Below, in pieces: positions 44,687 to 54,566 of a stretch of 64,000 bases of DNA. Each line of letters opens with the position of its first letter. Position 1 is the stretch's first letter. A program made the position numbers and the translations under genes. The notes under the pieces are model-generated. The model made no database searches, was not told the origin of the DNA, and saw only the letters and a program-made list of their open reading frames with translations. Location of the stretch: positions 8,658,001-8,722,000 of the forward strand of contig NZ_CP022685.1 of NCBI RefSeq assembly GCF_002556545.1. The letters run 5' to 3'. Source of the stretch: Streptomyces formicae (GTDB lineage: Bacteria > Actinomycetota > Actinomycetes > Streptomycetales > Streptomycetaceae).

Positions 44687-45148
44687 TCAGGGGACGACGG
44701 TGACCGGCCAGCGGCCCGCCTTCACCAGACGTACGGCGACGGAGCCGACGATGCGGTGCCCCGCCTGCTCGGAGGCGCCCACGACCACGGCGTCCGCCTT
44801 CAGGTCGTCGGCCGCGGTGACCAGGCCGCTGTAGGGGTCGCCGCGGAAGGTGTGGAACTCCCAGCGCACGTCGAATATGTCCTTCACCCGCTCGGCCGCG
44901 TCACGGATCTCCGTGATCAGCCCCTCGGCGATCTCGTCGGTGGTCTCCGCGACCGGGGCGCCGAGCGCGGCCCCGGCCGCCATCACCGGCTGGATGTACA
45001 CCACGGCGAGCAGCGCCCGCTGGCGCCGGGCAAGGCCCCCGGCATATGCCGCCGCACGGAGCGACGAATCGGAGCCGTCGACTCCGACGACGATCACCTT
45101 CGGCCCGTCGGTGCCGCGTTCGAACTGGTGGGACTGGTCTTCGCTCAC
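44687..45148 (-). CDS. universal stress protein (UspA family)
   Basis: Predicted 153 residues from GTG 45148; the ribosome site is weak. A single Usp domain begins VIVVGVDGSDSSLRAAAYA (residues 18-36) and ends with the nucleotide-binding type motif VVGASEQAGHRIVGSVAVRLV. That motif suggests an ATP-binding member. The gene is divergent from lysX and upstream of the amino-acid permease on the same strand, so a joint transcript with the permease is possible. Confidence 0.9.
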   Translation of the reverse strand: MSEDQSHQFERGTDGPKVIVVGVDGSDSSLRAAAYAGGLARRQRALLAVVYIQPVMAAGAALGAPVAETTDEIAEGLITEIRDAAERVKDIFDVRWEFHTFRGDPYSGLVTAADDLKADAVVVGASEQAGHRIVGSVAVRLVKAGRWPVTVVP

Positions 45149-45261
45149 GCCGAGAGGTTAACGGAGGCTCGCTTTCCTGTTGAGGGCAGGCGGGCCACGG
45201 AGTGCAAATCCAGGGTCCGGCTCGACGGGCGGGGACGCGCCGGACTTCCTAGAGTCGTGAC

Positions 45262-48200
45262 ATGACGGTCAGCACGGAGGAGCCCGACGTCGGCGGGCGG
45301 ATATCCCCGCGCGGCGGATTCCTGAGCCGCGTCCCCGAAGTCTTCGCCGCCTTCTTCGGCACGCTCGGCGTCTTCTGCGCGGTCCTCGCCGTCATCGCCC
45401 CGCTGCGGCGGCTGCTGCTCCCCGTCATCCGCTTCCTGGACCTCATCACGGTCCCGGTCAGCGCGAACCTCGCGTACGCCGTCTTCCTCTTCCTGCTCGC
45501 CGCCGCCACGGCCGCCCGCAAGAAGGTCGCCTGGTGGCTCGTCGTCAGCTATCTGGGCCTGCTGCTCGCCTTCGACGTGCTCGGCGCCGCCCTCGGCTAC
45601 TGGGCCGAGTCGCTGCCGTCCTTCGTCATCTGCGGCGTCGCCTTCGTCCTGCTGATCCTGGCCCGGGGCGAGTTCTCCGCGGACTCGCGGCGCGGCGCCG
45701 TCTGGCGGGCCATCGCCGTCCTCGCCGCGGGCCTCGGCATCGCGATCCTGGTCGGCTGGGGCCTGGTCGAGCTCTTCCCCGGCACGCTGCCGCGCGGCGA
45801 GCGGCTGCTCTGGGCGGCCAACCGGGTCTGCGGCGGTCTGCTCCACGGCCACGACTACTTCGACGGCACCCCGCCGCGCGGCCTCCACTTCTGGCTCGGC
45901 CTCTTCGGCGCGCTCGCGCTCCTGAACGCCGCAGCGACGCTCTTCCGCTCCCAGCGCATGGAAGCGGCGCTGCACGGCGACGAGGAACCCCGCATCCGAG
46001 CCCTGCTCGGCGCGTACGGCGCACAGGACTCGCTCGGCTACTTCGCGACCCGGCGCGACAAGGCCGTGGTCTTCTCGCCCAGCGGCAAGGCGGCCGTCAC
46101 CTACCGCGTCGAGGCCGGTGTCTGCCTGGCGAGCGGCGACCCGGTCGGCGACCGCGAGGGATGGCCGCACGCGATCGGCGCCTGGCTCGACGTGGCGAGG
46201 CGCTACGCCTGGCAGCCCGCCGTCATGGGCGCGTCCGAGGACGGCGCCACCGCCTACGCCCGTGCGGGACTCGGCGCGCTCCAGCTCGGCGACGAGGCGA
46301 TCCTGCACGTCGCGGGATTCGACCTGGACGGCCGCGACATGCGGGTCACGCGCCAGGCGGTGAACCGCGTCCGCCGCACCGGCGCCACCACCCGCATCCG
46401 CCGCCACTCCACCCTCACCGACGAGGAGATGGAGGAGATCATCGACAAGGCCGACGCCTGGCGGGACACCGAGACCGAACGCGGCTTCTCCATGGCGCTC
46501 GACCGGCTCGGCGACCCCGAGGACGGCGACTGCCTCCTCGTCGAGGCGCTCGACGCCGACGGCAAGCTCCTCGCGCTGCTCTCCCTCGTGCCCTGGGGCA
46601 GGGACGGCATCTCGCTGGACCTGATGCGCCGCGACCGCTCCGCGCCCAACGGCGTCATGGAGTTCATGGTCGCCGAGCTGTGCGCCGCCGCCCCGAAGTC
46701 CGGCGTGCGCCGCATCTCCCTGAACTTCGCGGTGTTCCGCTCGGTCTTCGAGGAGGGCGGCCGGATCGGCGCGGGCCCCGTCCTGCGGCTGTGGCGCAAG
46801 CTGCTCCTGTTCTTCTCCAAGTGGTGGCAGCTGGAGGCGCTCTACCGCTCCAACGCCAAGTACCACCCGGAGTGGTACCCGCGCTTCATCTGCTACGGCG
46901 ACAGCGGCGCGCTGGCCCGCATCAGCCTGGCCTCCGGCATCGCCGAGGGCTTCGTCTCCGTGCCGTCGCTGCGCAAGCTCTGGGGCAAGGGACATCACAA
47001 GCCCCGAGGAGTCACCCAGCCCGCCACCACCGAGGGCCTCCCCTCGATCGCGGCGCTCGGCCTCGCGGGGGGAGGAGCCGACGCCGACGCCGACCCCGCG
47101 GCCGACCTCCCCGATCAGATCCGCGTCCGGCACCGCAAGCTGGCGGACCTGCGCGCCGCTGGCGTCGACCCCTACCCGGTGGGTCTGGCCGAGCGCACCC
47201 ATGAACTGGCCGATGTCTCCAGCGATATGACGGGGGATCAGGTCAGGGTCGCGGGACGCGTCATGCTCGTACGCGACTTCGGCGGCGTCGTCTTCGCCGT
47301 GCTGCGCGACTGGTCGGGCGACCTCCAACTGGCCTTCTCGCGCGACACCGCGGGCCCCGACGTGCTCGACCGCTTCACCACCGGCACCGACATCGGCGAC
47401 CACATCACGGCCACCGGCACGGTCGGCACCAGCGACAAGGGCGAACTCACCGTCTTCGTCACCGACTGGCTGCTCACCGGCAAGTGCCTGCGCCCGCTGC
47501 CCGACAAGTACCGGGGCCTGACCGACCCCGAGGCCAAGGTGCGCCGCCGCTACCTCGACCTGGTCGCGAGCCCGGCCGCGCGCGACGTGGTCCGCGCCCG
47601 CTCCACCGCCGTCCAGGCCCTGCGCCAGGGCCTGCTCGACCGCGGCTATCTGGAGGTCGAGACGCCGATGCTCCAGCAGATCCACGGCGGCGCCAACGCC
47701 CGGCCCTTCACCACCCACATCAACGCCTACGACCTCGACCTGTACCTGCGCATCGCCCCCGAGCTCTACCTCAAGCGGCTCTGCGTCGGCGGCATGGAGA
47801 AGGTCTTCGAGATGGGCCGCACCTTCCGCAACGAAGGCGTCTCCTACAAGCACAACCCCGAGTTCACGATGCTGGAGGCCTACCAGGCGTTCGCCGACTA
47901 CGACGTGATGCTCGACCTCACCCGCGAGCTCATCCAGGGCGCGGCGACCGCCGCCTTCGGCAGCGCAATCGCCCACAAGACTGACGCCGACGGCAAGCTC
48001 GTCGCGCATGACATCTCAGGCCCCTGGCCGGTCAAGACCGTCTACGGAGCGATCTCCGAGGCACTCGGCGACGCGGTCGACGCCGACACCCCGCTGCCCG
48101 CGCTGCACCGGCTCTGCGACCGGGCCGACGTGCCGTACACGCCGGACGACGGGCGCGGCGACGTCGTCCTGGAGATGTACGAGCGGCTCGTCGAGGAGCG

Positions 48201-48564
48201 CACGACGCTGCCCACCTTCTACAAGGACTTCCCGACCGACGTCTCCCCGCTCACCCGCCAGCACCGCGACGACCCGCGCCTCGCCGAGCGCTGGGACCTC
48301 GTCGCCTTCGGCACCGAACTGGGCACCGCCTACTCGGAGTTGACCGACCCCGTGGAGCAGCGGCGGCGCCTGACCGCCCAGTCGCTGCTCGCCGCGGGCG
48401 GAGACCCGGAGGCCATGGAGCTCGACGAGGACTTCCTCGACGCCCTCGAATACGCCATGCCGCCCACCGGTGGCCTCGGCATCGGCGTCGACCGGCTCGT
48501 CATGTTCCTCACCGGCCTGACCATCCGCGAGACGCTGCCCTTCCCGCTCGTACGCCGCACCTGA
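45262..48564 (+). CDS. lysX: bifunctional lysylphosphatidylglycerol synthetase / lysyl-tRNA synthetase
   Basis: Predicted 1100 residues. Residues 1-220 hold six or so membrane helices. Residues 230-570 are the MprF-like transferase domain ([41 protein letters not shown]). The rest is a class II lysyl-tRNA synthetase with an OB-fold ([15 protein letters not shown]), motif 2 [20 protein letters not shown] and motif 3 [14 protein letters not shown]. The fused enzyme makes Lys-tRNA and moves lysine to phosphatidylglycerol, lowering membrane charge and resistance to cationic peptides, as in mycobacterial LysX. It is separate from the housekeeping LysRS. A 112-bp gap separates it from the divergent stress gene. 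Confidence 0.96.
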   Translation: MTVSTEEPDVGGRISPRGGFLSRVPEVFAAFFGTLGVFCAVLAVIAPLRRLLLPVIRFLDLITVPVSANLAYAVFLFLLAAATAARKKVAWWLVVSYLGLLLAFDVLGAALGYWAESLPSFVICGVAFVLLILARGEFSADSRRGAVWRAIAVLAAGLGIAILVGWGLVELFPGTLPRGERLLWAANRVCGGLLHGHDYFDGTPPRGLHFWLGLFGALALLNAAATLFRSQRMEAALHGDEEPRIRALLGAYGAQDSLGYFATRRDKAVVFSPSGKAAVTYRVEAGVCLASGDPVGDREGWPHAIGAWLDVARRYAWQPAVMGASEDGATAYARAGLGALQLGDEAILHVAGFDLDGRDMRVTRQAVNRVRRTGATTRIRRHSTLTDEEMEEIIDKADAWRDTETERGFSMALDRLGDPEDGDCLLVEALDADGKLLALLSLVPWGRDGISLDLMRRDRSAPNGVMEFMVAELCAAAPKSGVRRISLNFAVFRSVFEEGGRIGAGPVLRLWRKLLLFFSKWWQLEALYRSNAKYHPEWYPRFICYGDSGALARISLASGIAEGFVSVPSLRKLWGKGHHKPRGVTQPATTEGLPSIAALGLAGGGADADADPAADLPDQIRVRHRKLADLRAAGVDPYPVGLAERTHELADVSSDMTGDQVRVAGRVMLVRDFGGVVFAVLRDWSGDLQLAFSRDTAGPDVLDRFTTGTDIGDHITATGTVGTSDKGELTVFVTDWLLTGKCLRPLPDKYRGLTDPEAKVRRRYLDLVASPAARDVVRARSTAVQALRQGLLDRGYLEVETPMLQQIHGGANARPFTTHINAYDLDLYLRIAPELYLKRLCVGGMEKVFEMGRTFRNEGVSYKHNPEFTMLEAYQAFADYDVMLDLTRELIQGAATAAFGSAIAHKTDADGKLVAHDISGPWPVKTVYGAISEALGDAVDADTPLPALHRLCDRADVPYTPDDGRGDVVLEMYERLVEERTTLPTFYKDFPTDVSPLTRQHRDDPRLAERWDLVAFGTELGTAYSELTDPVEQRRRLTAQSLLAAGGDPEAMELDEDFLDALEYAMPPTGGLGIGVDRLVMFLTGLTIRETLPFPLVRRT

Positions 48565-48665
48565 CGGCGCGGACGCCCGCCGTCGCCGCGTCTGTTCGGG
48601 TGCTTTCGGGGGTCGCCCCGGTGTTGGTGTGCCGCCCGGGCCTTCGGCCATGCGACGGATTAGTC

Positions 48666-49511
48666 ATGAAAGACGATCAGCTGACTCCAGGGCGGCGGGC
48701 GTTGCTCCGCGCCGCCGCGCTCATCGGTCTGGCCGCGACCGCGGGCTGCGCGGGCACGGCACGCCCGGCCGCCCCGAGCCCCACAGGGCCCGGTGGAGCG
48801 CCCGCGGCGGGGCCTCCCGCGGCCCGCGTCCTCAAGCCCTCCGCGTACCGCCTCCAGCCCATGGCGGGCCCAGGCCCCGCGCGAGCCGCGCGTGCCCTGC
48901 CACGGGTGCGCAAGGAGCCGATCCTGCGCCTCAAGGGAGGCGGGCGCTCGATGGTGCTGACCTTCGACGACGGGCCCGATCCCCGCTACACGCCGCACAT
49001 CCTGCGGACGCTGCGCAGGCACGACGTACGCGCGATGTTCTTCGTCTGCGGCGAGATGGCCGTCGACAACAAGGACCTGCTGCGCGAGATGGCCGACGAC
49101 GGGCACCTGATCGGCAACCACACCTGGAGCCATCCGCTGCTGCCGCGCCTGGGCAGAGCCGCGATGCGCGAGCAGATGGAACGCACCTGCGACGTCATCG
49201 AGGACGCGACCGGCGAACCCCCCGCCTGGTTCCGCGCCCCCTACGGAGCCTGGAACCGCAACGCCTTCCAGCTCGGCGCCGCACTGGGCATGGAGCCGCT
49301 CGCCTGGACCGTCGACACCCTGGACTGGACCGAGCCGGGCGCGCCGACCATCGTGCGCCGGGTGCGGGCGGGGGCCGCGCCCGGCGTCGTGGTGCTCTCG
49401 CACGACGCGGGCGGCAACCGCTCGGGGAGCGTCGACGCGCTGCGCACCTATCTGCCGGAGCTGCTCGACTCCGGTTACCGCATCACCCTGCCGAGCCGCT
49501 ACGCGCTGTGA
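48666..49511 (+). CDS. polysaccharide deacetylase lipoprotein (NodB domain)
   Basis: Predicted 281 residues from ATG 48666; the ribosome site is poor. RRALLRAAALIGLAATAGC shows an Arg pair, hydrophobic stretch and lipobox TAGC (about residue 28), so it is a cell-surface lipoprotein, possibly Tat-exported. The NodB catalytic motifs are all present: TFDDGPD (about 101), NHTWSHP (about 147), RAPYG (about 188), DTLDWTEPG and LSHDAGG. CE4 enzymes deacetylate peptidoglycan, chitin or xylan; peptidoglycan is most likely here, but this cannot be decided from sequence. Confidence 0.92.
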   Translation: MKDDQLTPGRRALLRAAALIGLAATAGCAGTARPAAPSPTGPGGAPAAGPPAARVLKPSAYRLQPMAGPGPARAARALPRVRKEPILRLKGGGRSMVLTFDDGPDPRYTPHILRTLRRHDVRAMFFVCGEMAVDNKDLLREMADDGHLIGNHTWSHPLLPRLGRAAMREQMERTCDVIEDATGEPPAWFRAPYGAWNRNAFQLGAALGMEPLAWTVDTLDWTEPGAPTIVRRVRAGAAPGVVVLSHDAGGNRSGSVDALRTYLPELLDSGYRITLPSRYAL

Positions 49512-49553
49512 GCCGGGTGTTCGCCCGCCGGGACCGCCCGCGCCCGTCCGGGG

Positions 49554-50246
49554 TCAGCGCACGGCGATCAGGCGGGCGAACACCACCACGTTCCCGTCGT
49601 ACCCGGCCTGCTTGGAGAATCCGCCGCCGCAGGTGATGACCCGCAATTCGGGAGTTCCGCTGTTCCCGTACACGCGCTTTCCCGGGAAATTCTCCTTCTC
49701 GAACACCTCGATGCCGTAGATCTGGAAGATCGCGGTCTTCTTGTCCTTGCGCCGCACCTCGACGTGATTGCCCTTCTTCAGGGAACCGAGGCCGTAGAAG
49801 ACGGCGGGTCCCTGCTGGTTGTCCACGTGCCCGACCACCACGGCCGTGCCCTTCTCACCCGGTGACACCGCGCCGGTGAACCAGCCCGCGAGGTTCGGGT
49901 CCTCGGGCGGCGGCGCGTCCACCCAGCCGTCGGAGTCCAGGCCCACCGGCATGATCGGGGCGTCCACCTGGATGCCCTTGATCCGCACCCGCTCGGCGGG
50001 CGAGAACGCCAGGGGCGCGGGGGCGCCACGGCCCGCGGCGTCGGGAGCCGCGTCGGCGGCGGCGGCCGAAGCGGGCTGCGGCGGGCCCACGTCGAACTCG
50101 CCGGAACCGTTGCGGATCAGCGCGAGGCCGGTCAGCAGGACGAGCGCCATGACGCCCCAGGGGGCGCGCTTCTTCTGCTTTTCGCCCTCGTGGAAATCCT
50201 GGAAATCCTGGAATTCGAAATCGTCGGCCGGATGGGACGAAGGCAT
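49554..50246 (-). CDS. class F sortase
   Basis: Predicted 230 residues from ATG 50246, preceded by GAGAGGGGA. A polar N-terminus is followed by one membrane helix (about 29-46), an Ala/Pro linker and the sortase barrel. The catalytic triad is visible: His in VVVGHVDN (about 140), Cys in RVITCGGGF (about 204) and Arg in VVVFARL (about 225). Class F enzymes are common in actinobacteria and their substrates are poorly known. Two paralogous surface proteins lie next to it, which makes them candidate substrates. Confidence 0.92.
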   Translation of the reverse strand: MPSSHPADDFEFQDFQDFHEGEKQKKRAPWGVMALVLLTGLALIRNGSGEFDVGPPQPASAAAADAAPDAAGRGAPAPLAFSPAERVRIKGIQVDAPIMPVGLDSDGWVDAPPPEDPNLAGWFTGAVSPGEKGTAVVVGHVDNQQGPAVFYGLGSLKKGNHVEVRRKDKKTAIFQIYGIEVFEKENFPGKRVYGNSGTPELRVITCGGGFSKQAGYDGNVVVFARLIAVR

Positions 50247-50579
50247 TCTCTATCCCCTCTCAACGCGGCGTGAGAGCCGCGTCCGTAGCGCGTACGAGAA
50301 CGCTAAGCGCGGTGCGCGAGGTGTGCGAAAGGGCGGGCGCGAACGGGTGGCGGACCGGGCGGGTGCGCCATCCGGGTCCGCGCCGGGGAGGAAATTTCTG
50401 ACGGTCCGTGACCTGCGGCGATGTCGGCTCGTGAGGATGCCGCCCGGCGTGTCGTCTCACCGGTACGGCCGATCCCCGAAATGCGGCCCCGCGCACGGCA
50501 TCTGAGGGTCTGTCTGGGAGGCGCTCTCGCCGATCGACCGGGGACGGTATCCCCGGGGCGTCTTCCGCGGAGGATTCCC
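50247..50579 (+). promoter_or_regulatory. divergent control region between sortase and surface protein 1
   Basis: 333 bp without a supported gene. A 7-bp inverted repeat CCGGGGA-N5-TCCCCGG (50538-50556) sits just before the GCGGAGGA ribosome site of surface protein 1 and could affect its translation. No other clear signal. Confidence 0.4.
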
Positions 50580-51086
50580 ATGCGTACTTCTCGTATGCGC
50601 ACCACTCGTGCCCTCGCGGTCGCCGCCGCGGCAGGCGCGGTCGTCGGGCTCGCCGCTCCGACCGCGTCCGCCTGGGCCGACCCGACCAACATCGTGGCGA
50701 TGCCCAGCGTCATCCCGAAGGGCGGGCACCTGACGGTCACGGTCGACGGCTCGTCCTGCCAGTCCGGCGGCAAGGTCACCTCCCCGGCCTTCCCCGACAC
50801 CAACCTCCAGTCCATCCCGGGCGGCAGCACGGCCAGCGCGACCGCCGTCGTCCACGCCAACGCCCAGCCGGGTGCCTACGACATCACCGCCCACTGCGGC
50901 GGCAAGACGCTCACCCGTCCGTCCGCCTTCACGGTCATCCACGGCGGCGTGCGTGGTGGCGTCGGCGGCAGCACCACCGACGGGGCGACGAGGACCGACA
51001 TGGCGATCGGCGGCGCGCTCGTGGCCGCGGCCGTCATCGGCGGCGGGGTGTTCTGGATGCGCCGCAGGACCGAGAACCGGATCTGA
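50580..51086 (+). CDS. small secreted, C-terminally membrane-anchored surface protein 1
   Basis: Predicted 168 residues from ATG 50580, with GCGGAGGA upstream. A signal peptide (ALAVAAAAGAVVGLAAPTASA, cleavage about 31) is followed by a roughly 85-residue Ig-like domain with two cysteines (VDGSSC, AHCGG) that could form a disulfide. The C-terminus reads HGGVRGGVGGS, then a membrane helix (about 142-159) and RRRTENRI. There is no LPXTG. Layout and motif are shared with the gene at 51213, while the sequence between is diverged. It lies divergent from the class F sortase. Function unknown. Confidence 0.82.
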   Translation: MRTSRMRTTRALAVAAAAGAVVGLAAPTASAWADPTNIVAMPSVIPKGGHLTVTVDGSSCQSGGKVTSPAFPDTNLQSIPGGSTASATAVVHANAQPGAYDITAHCGGKTLTRPSAFTVIHGGVRGGVGGSTTDGATRTDMAIGGALVAAAVIGGGVFWMRRRTENRI

Positions 51087-51149
51087 GTCACGGGGCGGGC
51101 CCGCGCGACCCCCTTCCGCGCCGCGCCCCGCCCCTCGCGTGACACCGCC

Positions 51150-51183
51150 GCGCCCCCGGGATCTGGAGACGTCCCGGGGGCGC
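51150..51183. terminator. bidirectional terminator between the two surface-protein genes
   Basis: A perfect 12-bp stem (51150-51161 with 51172-51183) with a 10-base loop lies between the convergent paralogues. Confidence 0.75.
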
Positions 51184-51212
51184 TGCGGGTGGTGCGGTGG
51201 AGCGGGGGTCGG

Positions 51213-51734
51213 TCAGGAGTTGTCCTCGCCCGTGCGGCGGCGCGTCTTGTAGTACGCGGTGCCGAGCGCGCCCAGGATCAGGGCGCTGCCGAGGGCGATC
51301 TCGTGGAGGTCGAGCCCGCCGAGGCTGCCGCCGATACCGGCCTTGACGCCCTTGTGGGTGGTGCCGTTGTCCGGGCGTCCCGTGGCGATGGTCAGGTCCG
51401 TCTTGCCGGTCTCGCCCTTGCAGTCGAACGTCACCTCGTACATCGCGCCCGGCTTGGCGTCCCAGAACACCGACGCGGTGGTGGACTGCTGGCCCTTGGG
51501 GATGGTGGCGTCGTCGAAGATGCCGGAGGTGACCTTGGTGTCGCCGTCGCAGCTGTCCACGCTCAGCGTGACCTGGCCGCCGGCGGCGATCGTCGAGGGG
51601 GTCACGCGGAAGCCGAACGACGTGATGTTGTTGTTCGTGTCGTCGCCCGCCACGGCCGCGGTCGCGGTCGGGGCCGTGAGGGTCAGGGCGGTGGCGGTGA
51701 GCAGAGCGGCCGAGGCGACGCGTATCGCGCGCAT
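51213..51734 (-). CDS. small secreted, C-terminally membrane-anchored surface protein 2
   Basis: Predicted 173 residues from ATG 51734 with GGAGGA upstream. A signal peptide (about 1-27, ending TATAA) leads to an Ig-like domain with two cysteines (VDSCDGD, FDCKG), then HKGVKAGIGGS, a membrane helix (about 146-163) and RRRTGEDNS. Paralogue of the gene at 50580 in layout and in the motif H-x-G-V-(K/R)-x-G-(I/V)-G-G-S before the helix. It may be attached to the wall by the neighbouring class F sortase, or simply stay in the membrane. Confidence 0.8.
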   Translation of the reverse strand: MRAIRVASAALLTATALTLTAPTATAAVAGDDTNNNITSFGFRVTPSTIAAGGQVTLSVDSCDGDTKVTSGIFDDATIPKGQQSTTASVFWDAKPGAMYEVTFDCKGETGKTDLTIATGRPDNGTTHKGVKAGIGGSLGGLDLHEIALGSALILGALGTAYYKTRRRTGEDNS

Positions 51735-51947
51735 GGTGGATCCTCCGGGTCCCCGAGGAGCAGTCGCGGACCTACTTCCGCATTCACCTGAAATGCACCT
51801 CGATGCCGGAAACGGTAAGTACGGACGCACCCCCTCGCGATCGGTGTAGGGCGAACGGGGCATTCCTGTCCGCCAGGCGGGGGAACGGGACGGCGTGGCG
51901 CCGGTTCTGTCCGGTGCGGAGGGCTACGGGGCCACCGGTGCGGGCGG

Positions 51948-53267
51948 CTACGGGGTCAGGCCCAGGCGGGAGGCCAGCCAGGGGAGCTGCTTCCCCAGTC
52001 CCGGGCGCCAGACCTGCCAGCTGTGACCGCCCGGCAGCTCGACGAGCCCGGCCTTCATCCCCGCCTTCTTCGCCGCCTCGTAGACCTTGTGCGCCTGCGG
52101 CCGGTACGTCGAGTCGTCGGTGCCCGCGACGAACATGCCCGCGGTGTCGGGGAACTTCTCGCGCGCCATCACGTCCACCGGGTTGACCTTCTCGAACGCG
52201 GCCTCGTCGCCGCCGAAGGCCGCGTCCACGGTCTGCTTGCGGCTGCCGAGCGTGGGCTCGTCCTGGCCGGAGATGTCGAGGAAGACGCCGTAGCGCCCGG
52301 GGGCGTTCACCGCCAGCTGCAGGGCGCAGGTGCCTCCGTTGGAGAGCCCGGACACCGCCCAGTGGGTCCGGCCCTCGGCCGTCTGCAAGTGCGCCGCCGC
52401 CCAGGCGGGGACGTCGTCGGCGAGATACGTCTGGACCTTGCCGAGCTTGGAGTCCATGCACAGCGGATTGTCGAAGGAGGAGCCCAGCGGGTCGACCACC
52501 AGGACGATCGGCGCCAGCCCCGCGTGGTCCGCGGCGAAGTCGTCCATCATGTCCGGCAGCTGGCCCGAGGTGATCCAGTCCTGCGGGGCGCCGGGCTGAC
52601 CTGCCATCAGGACGAGCACGGGCAGCGGAGGCCGGGGCGAGGCGCGGTAGGCGGGCGGCAGGTAGACGTACGCGTCACGAGCCTTGAAGCCCGACGTCGT
52701 GCCGGGGATCGAGGCGGTCGACACGGTGCCCTTGGCGGGCAGGTCCGCGGGCGCCTGCCACACCTCGGACAGCGCCTTGCCCTTCGGCACGTCGAGCAGG
52801 GCGGTCTTCTTGCCGGTGGCGTCCTTGAGGCTCACGGTGTCCTGCGGGCCGAGCATGGTCCGCGCCGTCGGGTAGTTGTCGTAGTGGATGTTGACCTCGG
52901 AGAGTCCGAGCACCACCACGAGCAGCCCCGCGACGAGCGCGCCGAGACGGCCGCGCCGGCGCAGCGTCGGCATCCGGCAGAGCATCAGGCATACGCCGAG
53001 GATCGCGACGCCGATCCACACCACGACGTCCGAGGGCAGCTCGTCGGGGAACGGCTGCCACCAGTCGTCGACGGTGAGCTCGACCAGGAGGGTCAGGAGC
53101 GCCGCCACGACCACGGCGATCGGGAGGAGCTTCGTCCACCAGCGGCGGTCGCGGGAGAAGAGGAGGGCGGCGAGCGCCAGGGCGCCCAGGATCCGGACGA
53201 CGAGCGGAACCGCACCGTCGACCAGCGACCAGTCCAGTGGCCCGGAGGCCAGCCGCACCCGCTCCAC
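51948..53267 (-). CDS. membrane-anchored alpha/beta-hydrolase esterase (antigen 85-like fold)
   Basis: Predicted 439 residues from GTG 53267 with GGGGA upstream; the open frame extends 342 bases further but without family-like sequence. Four membrane helices lie in the first 125 residues, then an esterase domain (about 200-435) with the nucleophile elbow SGLSNGGT (Ser about 325), LPVLVLMAGQPGAPQDW and a final GGHSWQVWRPG with the catalytic His. It belongs to the esterase D/antigen 85-like group with an extracytoplasmic catalytic domain. Substrate unknown; S. coelicolor-type genomes have several such genes. Confidence 0.85.
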   Translation of the reverse strand: MERVRLASGPLDWSLVDGAVPLVVRILGALALAALLFSRDRRWWTKLLPIAVVVAALLTLLVELTVDDWWQPFPDELPSDVVVWIGVAILGVCLMLCRMPTLRRRGRLGALVAGLLVVVLGLSEVNIHYDNYPTARTMLGPQDTVSLKDATGKKTALLDVPKGKALSEVWQAPADLPAKGTVSTASIPGTTSGFKARDAYVYLPPAYRASPRPPLPVLVLMAGQPGAPQDWITSGQLPDMMDDFAADHAGLAPIVLVVDPLGSSFDNPLCMDSKLGKVQTYLADDVPAWAAAHLQTAEGRTHWAVSGLSNGGTCALQLAVNAPGRYGVFLDISGQDEPTLGSRKQTVDAAFGGDEAAFEKVNPVDVMAREKFPDTAGMFVAGTDDSTYRPQAHKVYEAAKKAGMKAGLVELPGGHSWQVWRPGLGKQLPWLASRLGLTP

Positions 53268-53352
53268 GCGTGTCCCCGTTCCGTCGGCTCGCGGAAAACG
53301 ATAGCAATCGGGGCGAGTGCGGCAAATCGGATACCGGCTTCGGGGGAGTGGC

Positions 53353-53571
53353 TCAGCCGCCCGGGGTCCCCCACGCGTGCGGGCCCCCGCGCCACTCGAC
53401 GAGGTGCGGGTCGTCGAGCGCGATGTCCGCCTCGCCGAGCCCCGCGCGCCGCAGGAACTCCGCGAGGTCACGGTCGTCGTGGGCGACGCCGACGTCCCTT
53501 CCGCGCACGGTGACGCGTCGGCCGCCGTCGGCGGCGGGCGGATGGACGACGATCGGTGTCTGCCAGGCCAT
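53353..53571 (-). CDS. small conserved streptomycete protein
   Basis: Predicted 72 residues starting at ATG 53571 (MAWQTPIVVHPP). The sequence GGRRVTVRGRDVGVAHDDRDLAEFLRRAGL...LDDPHLVEWRGG matches a small conserved cytoplasmic family I have seen in Streptomyces; no function is known. There is no ribosome-binding site in front of the start, so leaderless translation is possible. Confidence 0.7.
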   Translation of the reverse strand: MAWQTPIVVHPPAADGGRRVTVRGRDVGVAHDDRDLAEFLRRAGLGEADIALDDPHLVEWRGGPHAWGTPGG

Positions 53572-53762
53572 GGCACAAGAGTGCGCCGTGCGGGGCCCGG
53601 GCGCAGCACGGTTCACGGACATCCGGCCGTCCGGCGATCCGGCCATCCGGTCACCCGGTCATCAGGCCGGAACCCTGTCGTAGTCTGATCCGTCCCGGGG
53701 CCGGACCGCGCAGTCGGTGCGCGGGCCCGTCCTCCGTGCGCAGCCGACACAGGGGGATCAAC

Positions 53763-54545
53763 GTGGCACAGGTGTCCCGGCCCGCCGATGCGTCCGCGCC
53801 CTCTCCCGCGCCGAAGATCGTGGTGGTCGTCCCCACGTACGACGAACGGGAGAACCTGCCCCTCCTGGTCGGGCTGCTCGACGGTCTCGGCCTGCCGGGG
53901 CTGCACGTCCTCGTGGTCGACGACGGCTCGCCGGACGGCACCGGCGAGGTCGCGGACCGGCTCGCCGCGGAGTCGGCGGGGACCCTCTCCGTACTGCACC
54001 GCGGCGAGAAGAACGGGCTCGGCCGCGCCTATGTCGCCGGAATGACGCGCGCGCTCGCCGACGGCGCGGACGTGGTGGTGCAGATGGACGCCGACCTCTC
54101 GCATCCGGCGGAGGCGCTGCCCCTGATGGTGCGCACGCTGCTCGCCGACGACGGCGTGGCCGCCGTGATCGGCTCGCGCTACGTGGCGGGCGGCGCGCTG
54201 GCCACCGAGTGGGCCTGGCACCGCAGGGCGCTGTCCGCCTGGGCGAACTTCTACGTCAACGCGATCCTGCGGCTCGGCGTCAAGGACGCGACGGCCGGAT
54301 ACAAGGCGTGGCGTGCCGAGGCCCTCGCGGCGGTCGATCTGCCGTCGATCCGGAGCAACGGCTACTCCTTCCAGGTGGAGATGAACCATCGCGCGGTCCG
54401 CGCGGGGCTGCGGATCGCCGAAGTGCCGATCACCTTCGAGGAGCGCGTGAACGGCCGGTCCAAGCTCAGCCTGCGGGTGCAGGCCGAGTCGGCGATCACT
54501 CCGTGGAAACTGCGGTTCGCCGGGCGCGGCGCGGGGAGCGGCTGA
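53763..54545 (+). CDS. polyprenol-phosphate mannose synthase (DPM1-like, GT2)
   Basis: Predicted 260 residues from GTG 53763, preceded by GGGGGAT. It is a GT-A glycosyltransferase: VVVPTYDERENL, VVDDGSPDGTG, GAYV-type loop, and QMDADLSHP with the DxD metal site (about residue 105). The ending EVPITFEERVNGRSKLS is characteristic of dolichol/polyprenol-phosphate mannose synthases. It lacks the membrane domain of some homologues. In actinomycetes it makes the lipid-linked mannose donor for protein O-mannosylation and cell-envelope glycans. A strong hairpin overlaps its stop codon. Confidence 0.92.
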   Translation: MAQVSRPADASAPSPAPKIVVVVPTYDERENLPLLVGLLDGLGLPGLHVLVVDDGSPDGTGEVADRLAAESAGTLSVLHRGEKNGLGRAYVAGMTRALADGADVVVQMDADLSHPAEALPLMVRTLLADDGVAAVIGSRYVAGGALATEWAWHRRALSAWANFYVNAILRLGVKDATAGYKAWRAEALAAVDLPSIRSNGYSFQVEMNHRAVRAGLRIAEVPITFEERVNGRSKLSLRVQAESAITPWKLRFAGRGAGSG

Positions 54546-54562
54546 CCGGCTCCCCGCGCCGC
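54526..54562. terminator. terminator hairpin enclosing the stop codon
   Basis: A 14-bp perfect stem (54526-54539 with 54549-54562). The TGA of the mannose synthase gene lies in the loop, and the right arm reaches almost to the convergent DUF4239 gene. Confidence 0.75.
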
Positions 54563-54566
54563 CGTC

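Noticed and set aside
50580..51734. LPXTG or LAXTG sorting signals in the two surface proteins
   Set aside because: Neither motif is present in either C-terminus.
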